A stretch of DNA of 7,126 bases from Planctomycetota bacterium (GTDB lineage Bacteria; Planctomycetota; Planctomycetia; Gemmatales; Gemmataceae), in the NCBI GenBank assembly GCA_018970845.1, contig JAGWVO010000186.1:1-7126 (forward strand), in the 5' to 3' direction. This document shows, in pieces, positions 1 to 6,088 of this stretch. Within the stretch, counting starts at the first letter, position 1. The number at the start of each line of letters is the position of its first letter. Under the pieces are notes generated by a model. That model searched no databases. It was given only the letters and a program-made list of their open reading frames with translations, and had not been told where the DNA came from. The position numbers and the translations under genes were made by a program.

Positions 1-3000
1 GATGAATGGCTCACAACGGAAAAACCCGTGAGATTGGCCATCAACACGGCCACCCTTGATGGCGAGGGGATCTCCGCGAAAGGAAGGCTGAAGGTTTTCG
101 CCCTTCGCCAACCTGAAAAAGCTGTTCGCGCCGAACTGCCGGGGCAACCGTGGCGCGGTCTGATGAACCATCGGGATGAACCCGTCTCCGATCCATCCAA
201 GCCGGTGAGTTGGCCCTTGGCCAACGCCGTGCTGGACACCGGGTTCTCAACGGACGGGCAAGGGAAAACATTCGTTGAAGGAAAGTTGCCGGCAGGAATC
301 TACCGTGCCTTGCTGGATTCGACGGACCGTCACGGAAAGGCTGTTTCCGCGAAATACCAATTCGTCGTGATCGATACCTCAAGCGCCAGGTTTGAAGTCA
401 AATTGCCGAATCATGTGGTCGCTGCCAAATGGCGCGTGGAACCGGGACGGGAATTCGAGTTGGCATGGGCCACCGGTCATGAAACCGGGCGGGCGTTCGT
501 GGAGTTTGAGCGCCAAGGCAAGGTTTTCAGGTCATTTTGGACTGATAGCGGCAAAACCCAGCAGGTGATAAGGCAACCCGTTTCAGAGGAAATGCGCGGT
601 GGATTCACTGTCAGGGTGTCCCAGGTCCGTGACAACAGGGGATACCTTTTCAGCCGGCGGGTGGATGTGCCTTGGACGAACAAGGAGTTATCCATCAAGT
701 GGGAGCGCATGGTTTCCAAAATGGAACCCGGAAAAACCGAAACCATCACCGCGGTGGTGACAGGCCCGAACGCAAGAAAGGCGGTGGCGGAGATCGCGGC
801 AACGATGTACGACTCGTCGCTCGACGCGTTCAAGCCGCATGCATGGATGGAGCGGTTCGGCCTTTTCCGTCAGGACCATTCGCATGTCACGATGTCATTC
901 GAGAACCAGCCAAGGTGGCTTGGTCAAATCCTTGGCGCTTGGCCTGAAAGACACAAGCAGGTCAACCTGACATATCGCGGTTTTCCCGATGAGATCACCC
1001 AAAACTATTCCGGATATGAATACTTTGGAAGAGGCGGTGGACACCATTTCGGAACGCCCAGATCGATGCTCGAGGTCAACTATTCCCGGGAATTTCAAAT
1101 GAGGCGTGCGGATCGTGATGCCAATGGCCTCGAGGGTGAAGGTATAGGTGGAGGAGAAGGACTGGCCAAGGCCGCTGGCGTGCCGATGTCGGCGCCAATG
1201 GCGGGTGCAGGCTTGAATTCCATCGAACAAGACAAGGCCAGCCAGCAGCAAGGCGCGCCCGCCCCGCCCGATTTGGATAAGATATCGCCCCGCTCCAACC
1301 TTTCGGAAACGGCATTCTTTTTCCCGCAAGTCATGTCCAACAGCGAAGGCGAGGTGCGGATCGAATTCAAGATTCCCGAGGCCCTGACAAAATGGCGAGT
1401 GATGGCGTTCAGCCATGACAGGGAAATGCGGAGCGGATTCGCCAAGGCGGAGGTGGAAACTTCCAAGGATCTCATGGCGCAACCCAACGCCCCAAGGTTC
1501 CTCCGCGAGGGAGACGCGATCGAGTTCGTGGCCAAGATCAGCAACCAGGGGGCGACCAGGCAAAAGGGGACCGCAAGGCTGTCCTTGACCGATGCCCGCA
1601 CGGATAAGCCCATCGACGCCGAACTCTCCAATGCTCAGGCCGGCAAGTCATTCGACCTGCCCGCCGGGGAATCCGCTGTCGTGAGCTGGAACATCCGGGT
1701 GCCAGATGGCGCAGGGCCCATTGGTTACAAGGTGATCGCGGCCAGCGAACGGTTGTCTGACGGCGAGGAGGGGATGATTCCCGTTCTTTCTCGGAAGATC
1801 CTGGTGCAGGAATCGCTTCCGATGCCGATCAGGGGAGTCGGGACGAAAAAATTCGATTTCTCCAGGTTGGCGGCCTCGGGCAACAGCAAGACGCTGACTC
1901 ACCAGCAGTACTCTTTGCAAATGACAAGCCAGCCCGCATGGTATGCGGTGATGGCCCTGCCTTACCTCATGGAAAACCCTCATGAGGGCTCGGAACAGGT
2001 CTTCAACAGGTTGTATGCCAACGCCATCGCCCGACATATCGCTGGCAGTGACCCAAGGATCAGGAAGATATTCGACCTATGGAAGGCGACGGACGCGCTG
2101 GATAGCCCCTTGGAAAAAAACAACGAACTCAAGCAGATCCTGCTTCAGGAAACTCCTTGGGTAAGGCAGGCCGTTTCGGAAGGGCAGGCCCGCAAGAACC
2201 TTGGCATCCTGTTCGATTCCAATCGCCTCGATTCGGAAACCACCTCGCTTCTCGTCAAACTCGCGCAACTTCAGCACCCCGATGGGGCTTGGCCATGGTT
2301 TCCCGGGGGTCCTGGCAACGACTACATCACCCTGTACATCACGACAGGCTTCGGCAGGCTTCGCCACTTGGGTGCCCGCGTTGACACGAAGCCCGCCGTG
2401 AAAGCGATCGCCAGAATCGACGATTGGGCCAGGAAGCAACATGAATGGGCGCTGGCCCACAAGCCTGATGAAAACCACCTTGGCCCCACCATCGCCCTTT
2501 ATCTTTACTGCCGCAGTTTCTTCCTCAAGGATGTTCCCGTCCACGCGGTCCATCGCGCCTCCTTCGAGTACTGGACCTCCCAGGCCGCGAAGCATTGGCT
2601 CAAGCTGGCCGACAGGCAATCGCAGGCCCATATTGCCGTCGCGCTCAAGCGTTTGAACGACGGAAAAACCGCCGGGGAGATCATGGCATCGATCCGCGAA
2701 CGGTCCAAAAACGACGATGAACTCGGCATGTACTGGCGGGATCTCGAGATGTCGCACTCATGGTTTCGCGCGCCGATCGAAACGCAGGCCATGATGATCG
2801 AGGCATTCGACGAGGTGATCAGCGACCAACGCGCTGTCGAGGATTGCAAGGTGTGGCTTCTCAAGAACAAGCAAACAAGCGATTGGAAGACAACCAAGGC
2901 GACCGCGGATGCCATTTACGCCCTGTTGCTGCGGGGAGACAAGTGGCTGGGTTCCAATGAGGTGGTTGCCATCACCGTTGGCGGGCTTGCGATCAAGCCT

Positions 3001-3591
3001 GAAAGGCTGGAGGCGGGCACCGGATTTTTCGAACAAAAATTCACCAAGGCGGAAATATCCCCGGCCATGGCGGAAATCACGCTCAGGAAATCCGACCCGG
3101 GTGTGAGTTGGGGAAGCGCCCATTGGAGTTACTTCGAGGACATCGCAAAGGTGACACCCCACGAGGGAACAGCCCTCAAGGTCGAGAAAAAACTGTTCAG
3201 GCGCACCCATACCGCATCAGGCCCTGTGATTTCTCCATTGGGTGATGGCGAGGCTTGGTCGGTGGGGGACGAGGTCGTGGTCCGGATCATCTTGAAGTCC
3301 GACCGTGACATGGAGTTCGTCCATCTCAAGGACAACCGCGGCAGCGGAACCGAGCCGGTGAATGTGCTGAGCGCCTACAAGTTCCGGGACGGCTTGGGAT
3401 ATTACGAGACGACCCGCGACACCGCCAGCCACTTCTTCCTTGAATACCTTCCCAAGGGGGTTTATGTATTCGAATACTCCCTCAGGGTTCAGCACCGTGG
3501 AAGTTATCCCGCCGGCCATGCCAGCATCCAGTGCCTCTATGCTCCGGAATTCGGAAGCCACTCCGGCAACATCGACATGCTGGTGAAATGA
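1..3591 (+). CDS. Alpha-2-macroglobulin family protein, C-terminal part (5' end outside window), thioester Cys replaced by Gly
   Basis: The frame is open from base 1, so the GTG at 28 is an internal Val codon and the gene begins upstream; 1,196 residues are visible. Bacterial A2M proteins are large periplasmic or envelope-bound protease traps. Domains seen in order: beta-rich macroglobulin-like domains (about 1-690); the bait-region domain, with P-W-T-N-K-E-L then M-Y-D-S-S-L-D-A-F (676-831); a Gly/Ala/Pro-rich linker (1117-1287); the A2M core signature R-S-N-L-S-E-T-A-F-F-F-P (1291-1326) with A-L-T-K-W-R after it; the thioester-type alpha-helical domain, including D-G-A-W-P-W-F-P-G-G (2281-2310); and a C-terminal receptor-binding-like domain ending Y-A-P-E-F-G-S-H-S-G-N. 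The thioester site, normally C-x-E-Q, reads G-S-E-Q (Gly codon 1987-1989), so no thioester can form there. Family members of this type are often near 1,900 residues, so several hundred are probably missing. No partner such as pbpC is visible. The family call is secure; the protease-inhibitor role is inferred from the family. Confidence 0.95.
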   Translation, partial: DEWLTTEKPVRLAINTATLDGEGISAKGRLKVFALRQPEKAVRAELPGQPWRGLMNHRDEPVSDPSKPVSWPLANAVLDTGFSTDGQGKTFVEGKLPAGIYRALLDSTDRHGKAVSAKYQFVVIDTSSARFEVKLPNHVVAAKWRVEPGREFELAWATGHETGRAFVEFERQGKVFRSFWTDSGKTQQVIRQPVSEEMRGGFTVRVSQVRDNRGYLFSRRVDVPWTNKELSIKWERMVSKMEPGKTETITAVVTGPNARKAVAEIAATMYDSSLDAFKPHAWMERFGLFRQDHSHVTMSFENQPRWLGQILGAWPERHKQVNLTYRGFPDEITQNYSGYEYFGRGGGHHFGTPRSMLEVNYSREFQMRRADRDANGLEGEGIGGGEGLAKAAGVPMSAPMAGAGLNSIEQDKASQQQGAPAPPDLDKISPRSNLSETAFFFPQVMSNSEGEVRIEFKIPEALTKWRVMAFSHDREMRSGFAKAEVETSKDLMAQPNAPRFLREGDAIEFVAKISNQGATRQKGTARLSLTDARTDKPIDAELSNAQAGKSFDLPAGESAVVSWNIRVPDGAGPIGYKVIAASERLSDGEEGMIPVLSRKILVQESLPMPIRGVGTKKFDFSRLAASGNSKTLTHQQYSLQMTSQPAWYAVMALPYLMENPHEGSEQVFNRLYANAIARHIAGSDPRIRKIFDLWKATDALDSPLEKNNELKQILLQETPWVRQAVSEGQARKNLGILFDSNRLDSETTSLLVKLAQLQHPDGAWPWFPGGPGNDYITLYITTGFGRLRHLGARVDTKPAVKAIARIDDWARKQHEWALAHKPDENHLGPTIALYLYCRSFFLKDVPVHAVHRASFEYWTSQAAKHWLKLADRQSQAHIAVALKRLNDGKTAGEIMASIRERSKNDDELGMYWRDLEMSHSWFRAPIETQAMMIEAFDEVISDQRAVEDCKVWLLKNKQTSDWKTTKATADAIYALLLRGDKWLGSNEVVAITVGGLAIKPERLEAGTGFFEQKFTKAEISPAMAEITLRKSDPGVSWGSAHWSYFEDIAKVTPHEGTALKVEKKLFRRTHTASGPVISPLGDGEAWSVGDEVVVRIILKSDRDMEFVHLKDNRGSGTEPVNVLSAYKFRDGLGYYETTRDTASHFFLEYLPKGVYVFEYSLRVQHRGSYPAGHASIQCLYAPEFGSHSGNIDMLVK
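1117..1287 (+). other. Low-complexity linker / putative bait segment within the A2M gene
   Basis: These 57 codons encode a stretch rich in Gly, Ala, Pro, Glu and Gln, including G-E-G-I-G-G-G-E-G and Q-Q-Q-G-A-P-A-P-P. It lies between the bait-region domain and the conserved R-S-N-L-S-E-T-A-F-F-F-P core that starts at 1291. In A2M proteins the exposed, protease-cleavable bait sits in this part of the chain, and such segments are flexible and poorly conserved. Few aromatic residues and no predicted secondary structure are evident. Calling it the bait is inference from position and composition. Confidence 0.5.
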
Positions 3592-3603
3592 ATTCCGTTT
3601 GGC

Positions 3604-3633
3604 AAGAAAAAGGCCCGGGCAAGCGCCCGGGCC
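3604..3633 (-). terminator. Rho-independent terminator for the DJ-1/PfpI gene
   Basis: A perfect 9-bp all-G/C stem, GGCCCGGGC (3612-3620) pairing with GCCCGGGCC (3625-3633), encloses a 4-base loop. Read on the minus strand it is followed immediately by TTTTTCTT (complement of 3604-3611), the classic intrinsic-terminator layout. It lies 43 bases past the stop codon of the minus-strand gene. Read on the plus strand there is no T-tract after the stem, so it would end A2M transcripts only weakly, though the hairpin could protect that mRNA's 3' end. Confidence 0.88.
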
Positions 3634-3676
3634 GAGTCCACCTCATTGCCGTCATGGCTTCCGCGACGACTTTCGC

Positions 3677-4183
3677 TCAAGAAACGGGAAGAACGGGGAT
3701 GATTGTGCGGAACATTCCAGGCAAGTCTTCCGAATGGGCGCAGGTGACCAAATTGTTGTCCACGACAACCGGGTCATCCGTGTAGGTGGCCCCGGCTGCC
3801 TTGACATCATCCCGTATCGCCATCGAGCAGGTCACGCGGCGATTGTTGATCGCTCCGGCGCTGATGAGAATCTGCGCGCCCCGGCCGATTGATATCACCA
3901 GCTTGCCTTCGTCGAGGAAGGTTCGAGCCAAATCGAGGGCCTCTTCCCTCTGCCTCAGCCTTTCGGAAGCGGCGCCCCCCGGCAGGACCAGGATGCCAAA
4001 ATCATTGGGGTTGATCTCCTTGAGCGACAAATCAGGATCGATCCGGTAGCCATGCAATCCCGTCACCGCCATGCCGGTGGGACTCGCCAGCGAGGTTTGG
4101 ATTCCCTCCTCCAGAAGGCGGTACCATGTCAGGTGAACTTCCAGATCCTCGAAACCTTCAGCCGTCAGGATCAGGGCTTTCAT
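3677..4183 (-). CDS. DJ-1/PfpI family protein with the catalytic Cys-His replaced (probable pseudoenzyme)
   Basis: This 168-residue protein has the length and full fold pattern of PfpI (archaeal PH1704 is about 166 residues). Visible landmarks: M-K-A-L-I-L-T-A-E-G-F-E-D-L-E at the N-terminus with the family's acidic residue at Glu12; H-G-Y at 44-46; L-V-L-P-G-G at 65-70; the elbow region around 97-105 followed by Q-I-L-I-S-A-G; I-R-D-D-V; and V-V-V-D-N-N-L-V-T near the C-terminus. Family members act as glyoxalases, deglycase-like enzymes, chaperones or peptidases through a Cys nucleophile in A-I-C-H-G. Here positions 100-101 are Gly-Arg (S-I-G-R-G), so known family catalysis should be lost. 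I chose the ATG at 4183 because it aligns with PfpI's start and has GGGAGAA 7 bases upstream. An in-frame ATG at 4288 would add 35 residues unlike the family. The gene is convergent with A2M and divergent from the sulfite reductase. The cellular role is unknown. Confidence 0.93.
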   Translation of the reverse strand: MKALILTAEGFEDLEVHLTWYRLLEEGIQTSLASPTGMAVTGLHGYRIDPDLSLKEINPNDFGILVLPGGAASERLRQREEALDLARTFLDEGKLVISIGRGAQILISAGAINNRRVTCSMAIRDDVKAAGATYTDDPVVVDNNLVTCAHSEDLPGMFRTIIPVLPVS

Positions 4184-4190
4184 CTCCGCG

Positions 4191-4197
4191 TTCTCCC
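4191..4197 (-). promoter_or_regulatory. Ribosome binding site deciding the DJ-1/PfpI start
   Basis: The minus strand reads GGGAGAA, then 7 bases, then the ATG at 4183-4181. This supports the 168-residue form over the longer in-frame start at 4288. Confidence 0.65.
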
Positions 4198-4350
4198 GGG
4201 ATTTGAGAAGAGGTTGATCGACATAAAGCCATAGCTGCGGCCGGTTCAGAAACACAAGGCCCAATCGGGTCGAGCTTGGGAATGCCACTTTCTATCCTAC
4301 CTCTCACCTGACAGAATGCGAAATGAGGACTCGGAAGGACCAAGGGACAC

Positions 4351-4356
4351 GAAGGA
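4351..4356 (+). promoter_or_regulatory. Ribosome binding site deciding the sulfite reductase start
   Basis: GAAGGA lies 8 bases before the ATG at 4365. The alternative in-frame ATG at 4323 has no comparable purine-rich site at proper spacing. It would add 14 basic, poorly family-like residues (M-R-T-R-K-D-Q-G-T-R-R). The 4365 start gives a 570-residue protein, the same length as E. coli CysI. Confidence 0.75.
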
Positions 4357-4364
4357 ATCCATCG

Positions 4365-6077
4365 ATGTCGGAAGAGAAGCCAGCCAAGGGACCAGCGGCA
4401 CCTTCACCGGTTGAGGGCATCAAGGCCTCCAGCAACGCTCTCAGGGGCGGAATCGCCGCCGTGATGGCATCAGGATCGGATCATTTCGAGGAGGCTGAAA
4501 AGCAGCTGTTGAAATTCCACGGCAGTTACCAGCAGGAGGACAGGGACGCGCGCAAGGCCAACCGGCAGGACGGCCAGGGCGGCAAATACCACATGTTCAT
4601 GGTTCGGGGCCGCATTCCGGGAGGCAAACTGACCGCCCGGCAGTACTTGGTGCTCGATGAACTGGCCAGCAAGCATGCGAACAACACCCTCAGGCTCACG
4701 AGTCGTCAAAGCGTGCAGTTTTATGGAATCCTGATGAAAGGCCTCAAGCCTCTTATCTCGGCCATTAACGAATGCATGCTGAGCACCCTGGCGGCTTGCG
4801 GAGATGTCAACAGAAATGTCATGGCCTGCCCCGCCCCCGTTCGCAACAGCAAGGTCCACGACCAACTCCAGGCGGATTGCCACGCCCTTGCCATGCACTT
4901 GGCACCGAGAACCACCGCCTACCACGAAATCTGGGTGAACGGCCGGTCGGAGGGCGCCCCCGCGGAGGATTACGAACCGATCTACGGGAAGGTTTATCTG
5001 CCGAGGAAATTCAAGACCGGCTTCGCCCTACCGGACGACAACTGCATTGATATTTTCGCGCAGGATCTCGGACTGCTCGCGGATGTGCGCGATGGCGAGA
5101 TTGTCGGCTACGACCTGATGGCCGGCGGAGGCATGGGGCGGACCCACGGGCGGGCCGACACCTTCGCCCACCTGGGCCAGAGAATCCTTTATTGTACCCG
5201 CGCCCAATTGCTGCCCGCCGCGGAGGCCGTCGTGAAGTTCTACCGCGACCATGGAAACCGGTCGGACAGGAAGAGGGCGCGGATCAAGTACCTGGTCGCC
5301 GACCTCGGCATCGACAAGGTGCGCGAGATTCTCAAAGGCTACCTGCCCTTTGAACTCGCCTTGCCAAAGAACATGCCGGTCACTGGTCACGAAACCCACC
5401 TCGGTTGGAACGCCCAGGGAGATGGAAAGTTCTGGTACGGCATCAGCGTCGAAAACGGAAGAATCAAGGATCAGGAAGGATTCCGCCTGCGAACGGCCTT
5501 GCGAACGCTGATTTCCGAACTCGGGTGCGAGGTGCGTTTGACGGCCCAGCAGGACATCCTGCTATGCGACCTTGATCACTCCGCATTGCCAAAAATTGAG
5601 AAGTCGCTCCGGGAACATGGCATCAGGCTTCCCGGTGAAATATCCAATGTGCAAAGGTACAGCCTCGCCTGCCCCGCCATTCCAACCTGCAGTCTCGCGA
5701 TCTGCGAATCGGAGCGAACCCTGCCCGGCGTGATCGACGAAATGGAAGCCGTGCTCACGGAATTGGGACTCCAATCGGAAAAACTCTCCATTCGCATGAC
5801 CGGCTGCCCCAACGGTTGCGTCCGCCCCTACACCTCCGATGTCGGATTGGTGGGCCGTTCCGGGGACAAATACCTCATGTTCCTCGGAGGAAGGATTCTG
5901 GGTGATCGCCTCAATTTCCAGGCCAAGGACCTTGTTCCGCGCTCGGAAATCGTGAGCACCTTGAAACCCCTCCTGGTGCGATTCAAGGCGGAACGCGTTC
6001 CCTCGGAGAGCTTCGGCGATTTCTGCGACCGCCTGGGCCAGGAACAGGTCAAGTCGTTTTTGGCCACCACCGCCTGA
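4365..6077 (+). CDS. cysI: Assimilatory sulfite reductase hemoprotein (siroheme/[4Fe-4S]), ferredoxin-type features
   Basis: The enzyme performs the six-electron reduction of sulfite to sulfide for cysteine synthesis in the cytoplasm. It is 570 residues and full length. The [4Fe-4S]-siroheme cysteines are all present: A-C-P-A-I-P-T-C (Cys436, Cys442) and T-G-C-P-N-G-C (Cys481, Cys485). The four basic residues that bind the sulfite anion in E. coli CysI (Arg83, Arg153, Lys215, Lys217) have counterparts at Arg81, Arg150, and Lys215/Lys217 in Y-L-P-R-K-F-K-T. Other family blocks are F-H-G-S-Y-Q-Q-E-D-R-D and R-L-T-S-R-Q-S-V-Q-F-Y-G. Several segments match plant and cyanobacterial ferredoxin-dependent enzymes better than CysI: G-G-G-M-G-R-T-H, L-G-W-N-A-Q-G-D-G, A-C-P-A-I-P and C-x-R-P-Y. 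No flavoprotein (cysJ) gene adjoins it, so ferredoxin may be the donor (inference); the symbol sir would then suit better. purD follows after 11 bases, suggesting co-transcription. A nitrite reductase is less likely given the close SiR match. Confidence 0.95.
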   Translation: MSEEKPAKGPAAPSPVEGIKASSNALRGGIAAVMASGSDHFEEAEKQLLKFHGSYQQEDRDARKANRQDGQGGKYHMFMVRGRIPGGKLTARQYLVLDELASKHANNTLRLTSRQSVQFYGILMKGLKPLISAINECMLSTLAACGDVNRNVMACPAPVRNSKVHDQLQADCHALAMHLAPRTTAYHEIWVNGRSEGAPAEDYEPIYGKVYLPRKFKTGFALPDDNCIDIFAQDLGLLADVRDGEIVGYDLMAGGGMGRTHGRADTFAHLGQRILYCTRAQLLPAAEAVVKFYRDHGNRSDRKRARIKYLVADLGIDKVREILKGYLPFELALPKNMPVTGHETHLGWNAQGDGKFWYGISVENGRIKDQEGFRLRTALRTLISELGCEVRLTAQQDILLCDLDHSALPKIEKSLREHGIRLPGEISNVQRYSLACPAIPTCSLAICESERTLPGVIDEMEAVLTELGLQSEKLSIRMTGCPNGCVRPYTSDVGLVGRSGDKYLMFLGGRILGDRLNFQAKDLVPRSEIVSTLKPLLVRFKAERVPSESFGDFCDRLGQEQVKSFLATTA

Positions 6078-6078
6078 C

Positions 6079-6083
6079 GGGAG
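6079..6083 (+). promoter_or_regulatory. Ribosome binding site of purD
   Basis: GGGAG begins one base after the sulfite reductase stop codon and lies 5 bases before the purD ATG at 6089. Both the site and its position support the start and translation from a shared transcript. The 11-base gap has no room for a terminator. Confidence 0.75.
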
Positions 6084-6088
6084 TTTCC

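Larger units (their letters stand above)
4184..4364. promoter_or_regulatory. Divergent intergenic region between the DJ-1/PfpI and sulfite reductase genes
   Basis: These 181 bases must hold the minus-strand promoter for the DJ-1/PfpI gene and probably the plus-strand promoter for the sulfite reductase-purD pair, because the genes are divergent. I found no convincing pair of -35 and -10 boxes for either direction. The best minus-strand candidate is TTGTGT and TATGGC with an 18-base spacer, which is weak. No clear inverted-repeat operator or riboswitch-like fold stands out. The feature is defined by layout, not by recognised motifs. Confidence 0.45.

Noticed and set aside
28..30. GTG as the start of the A2M gene
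   Set aside because: The frame is open and coding-like from base 1 (D-E-W-L-T-T-E-K-P-V-R-L-A), no RBS precedes the GTG, and a family protein would have several more N-terminal domains, so the gene simply starts outside the window.
895..1563. Minus-strand open frame (222 codons) opposite the A2M gene
   Set aside because: It is a shadow of the A2M frame: no recognisable domain, and the plus-strand product across the same bases carries the A2M signature motif.
2077..2757. Minus-strand open frame (226 codons) opposite the A2M helical domain
   Set aside because: It lies wholly within a conserved A2M domain, has no family motif and no credible RBS context, so it is a composition artefact.
3612..3633. 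GC hairpin as a possible repeat element or protein-binding palindrome
   Set aside because: The flanking T-tract on the minus strand and position after a stop codon explain it fully as an intrinsic terminator, and I see no second copy in the window.
4231..4267. Minus-strand promoter candidate TTGTGT - 18 bases - TATGGC
   Set aside because: Only about half the positions in each box match the sigma-70 consensus; not strong enough to list as its own feature.
4184..4288. N-terminal extension of the DJ-1/PfpI protein from the ATG at 4288
   Set aside because: The extra 35 residues have no family resemblance and no clear signal-peptide pattern, and the internal ATG at 4183 has an RBS and aligns exactly with PfpI's start.
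4323..4364. Earlier in-frame start of the sulfite reductase at 4323
   Set aside because: It lacks a well-spaced RBS and adds 14 strongly basic residues; the 4365 start has GAAGGA 8 bases upstream and gives the family length.
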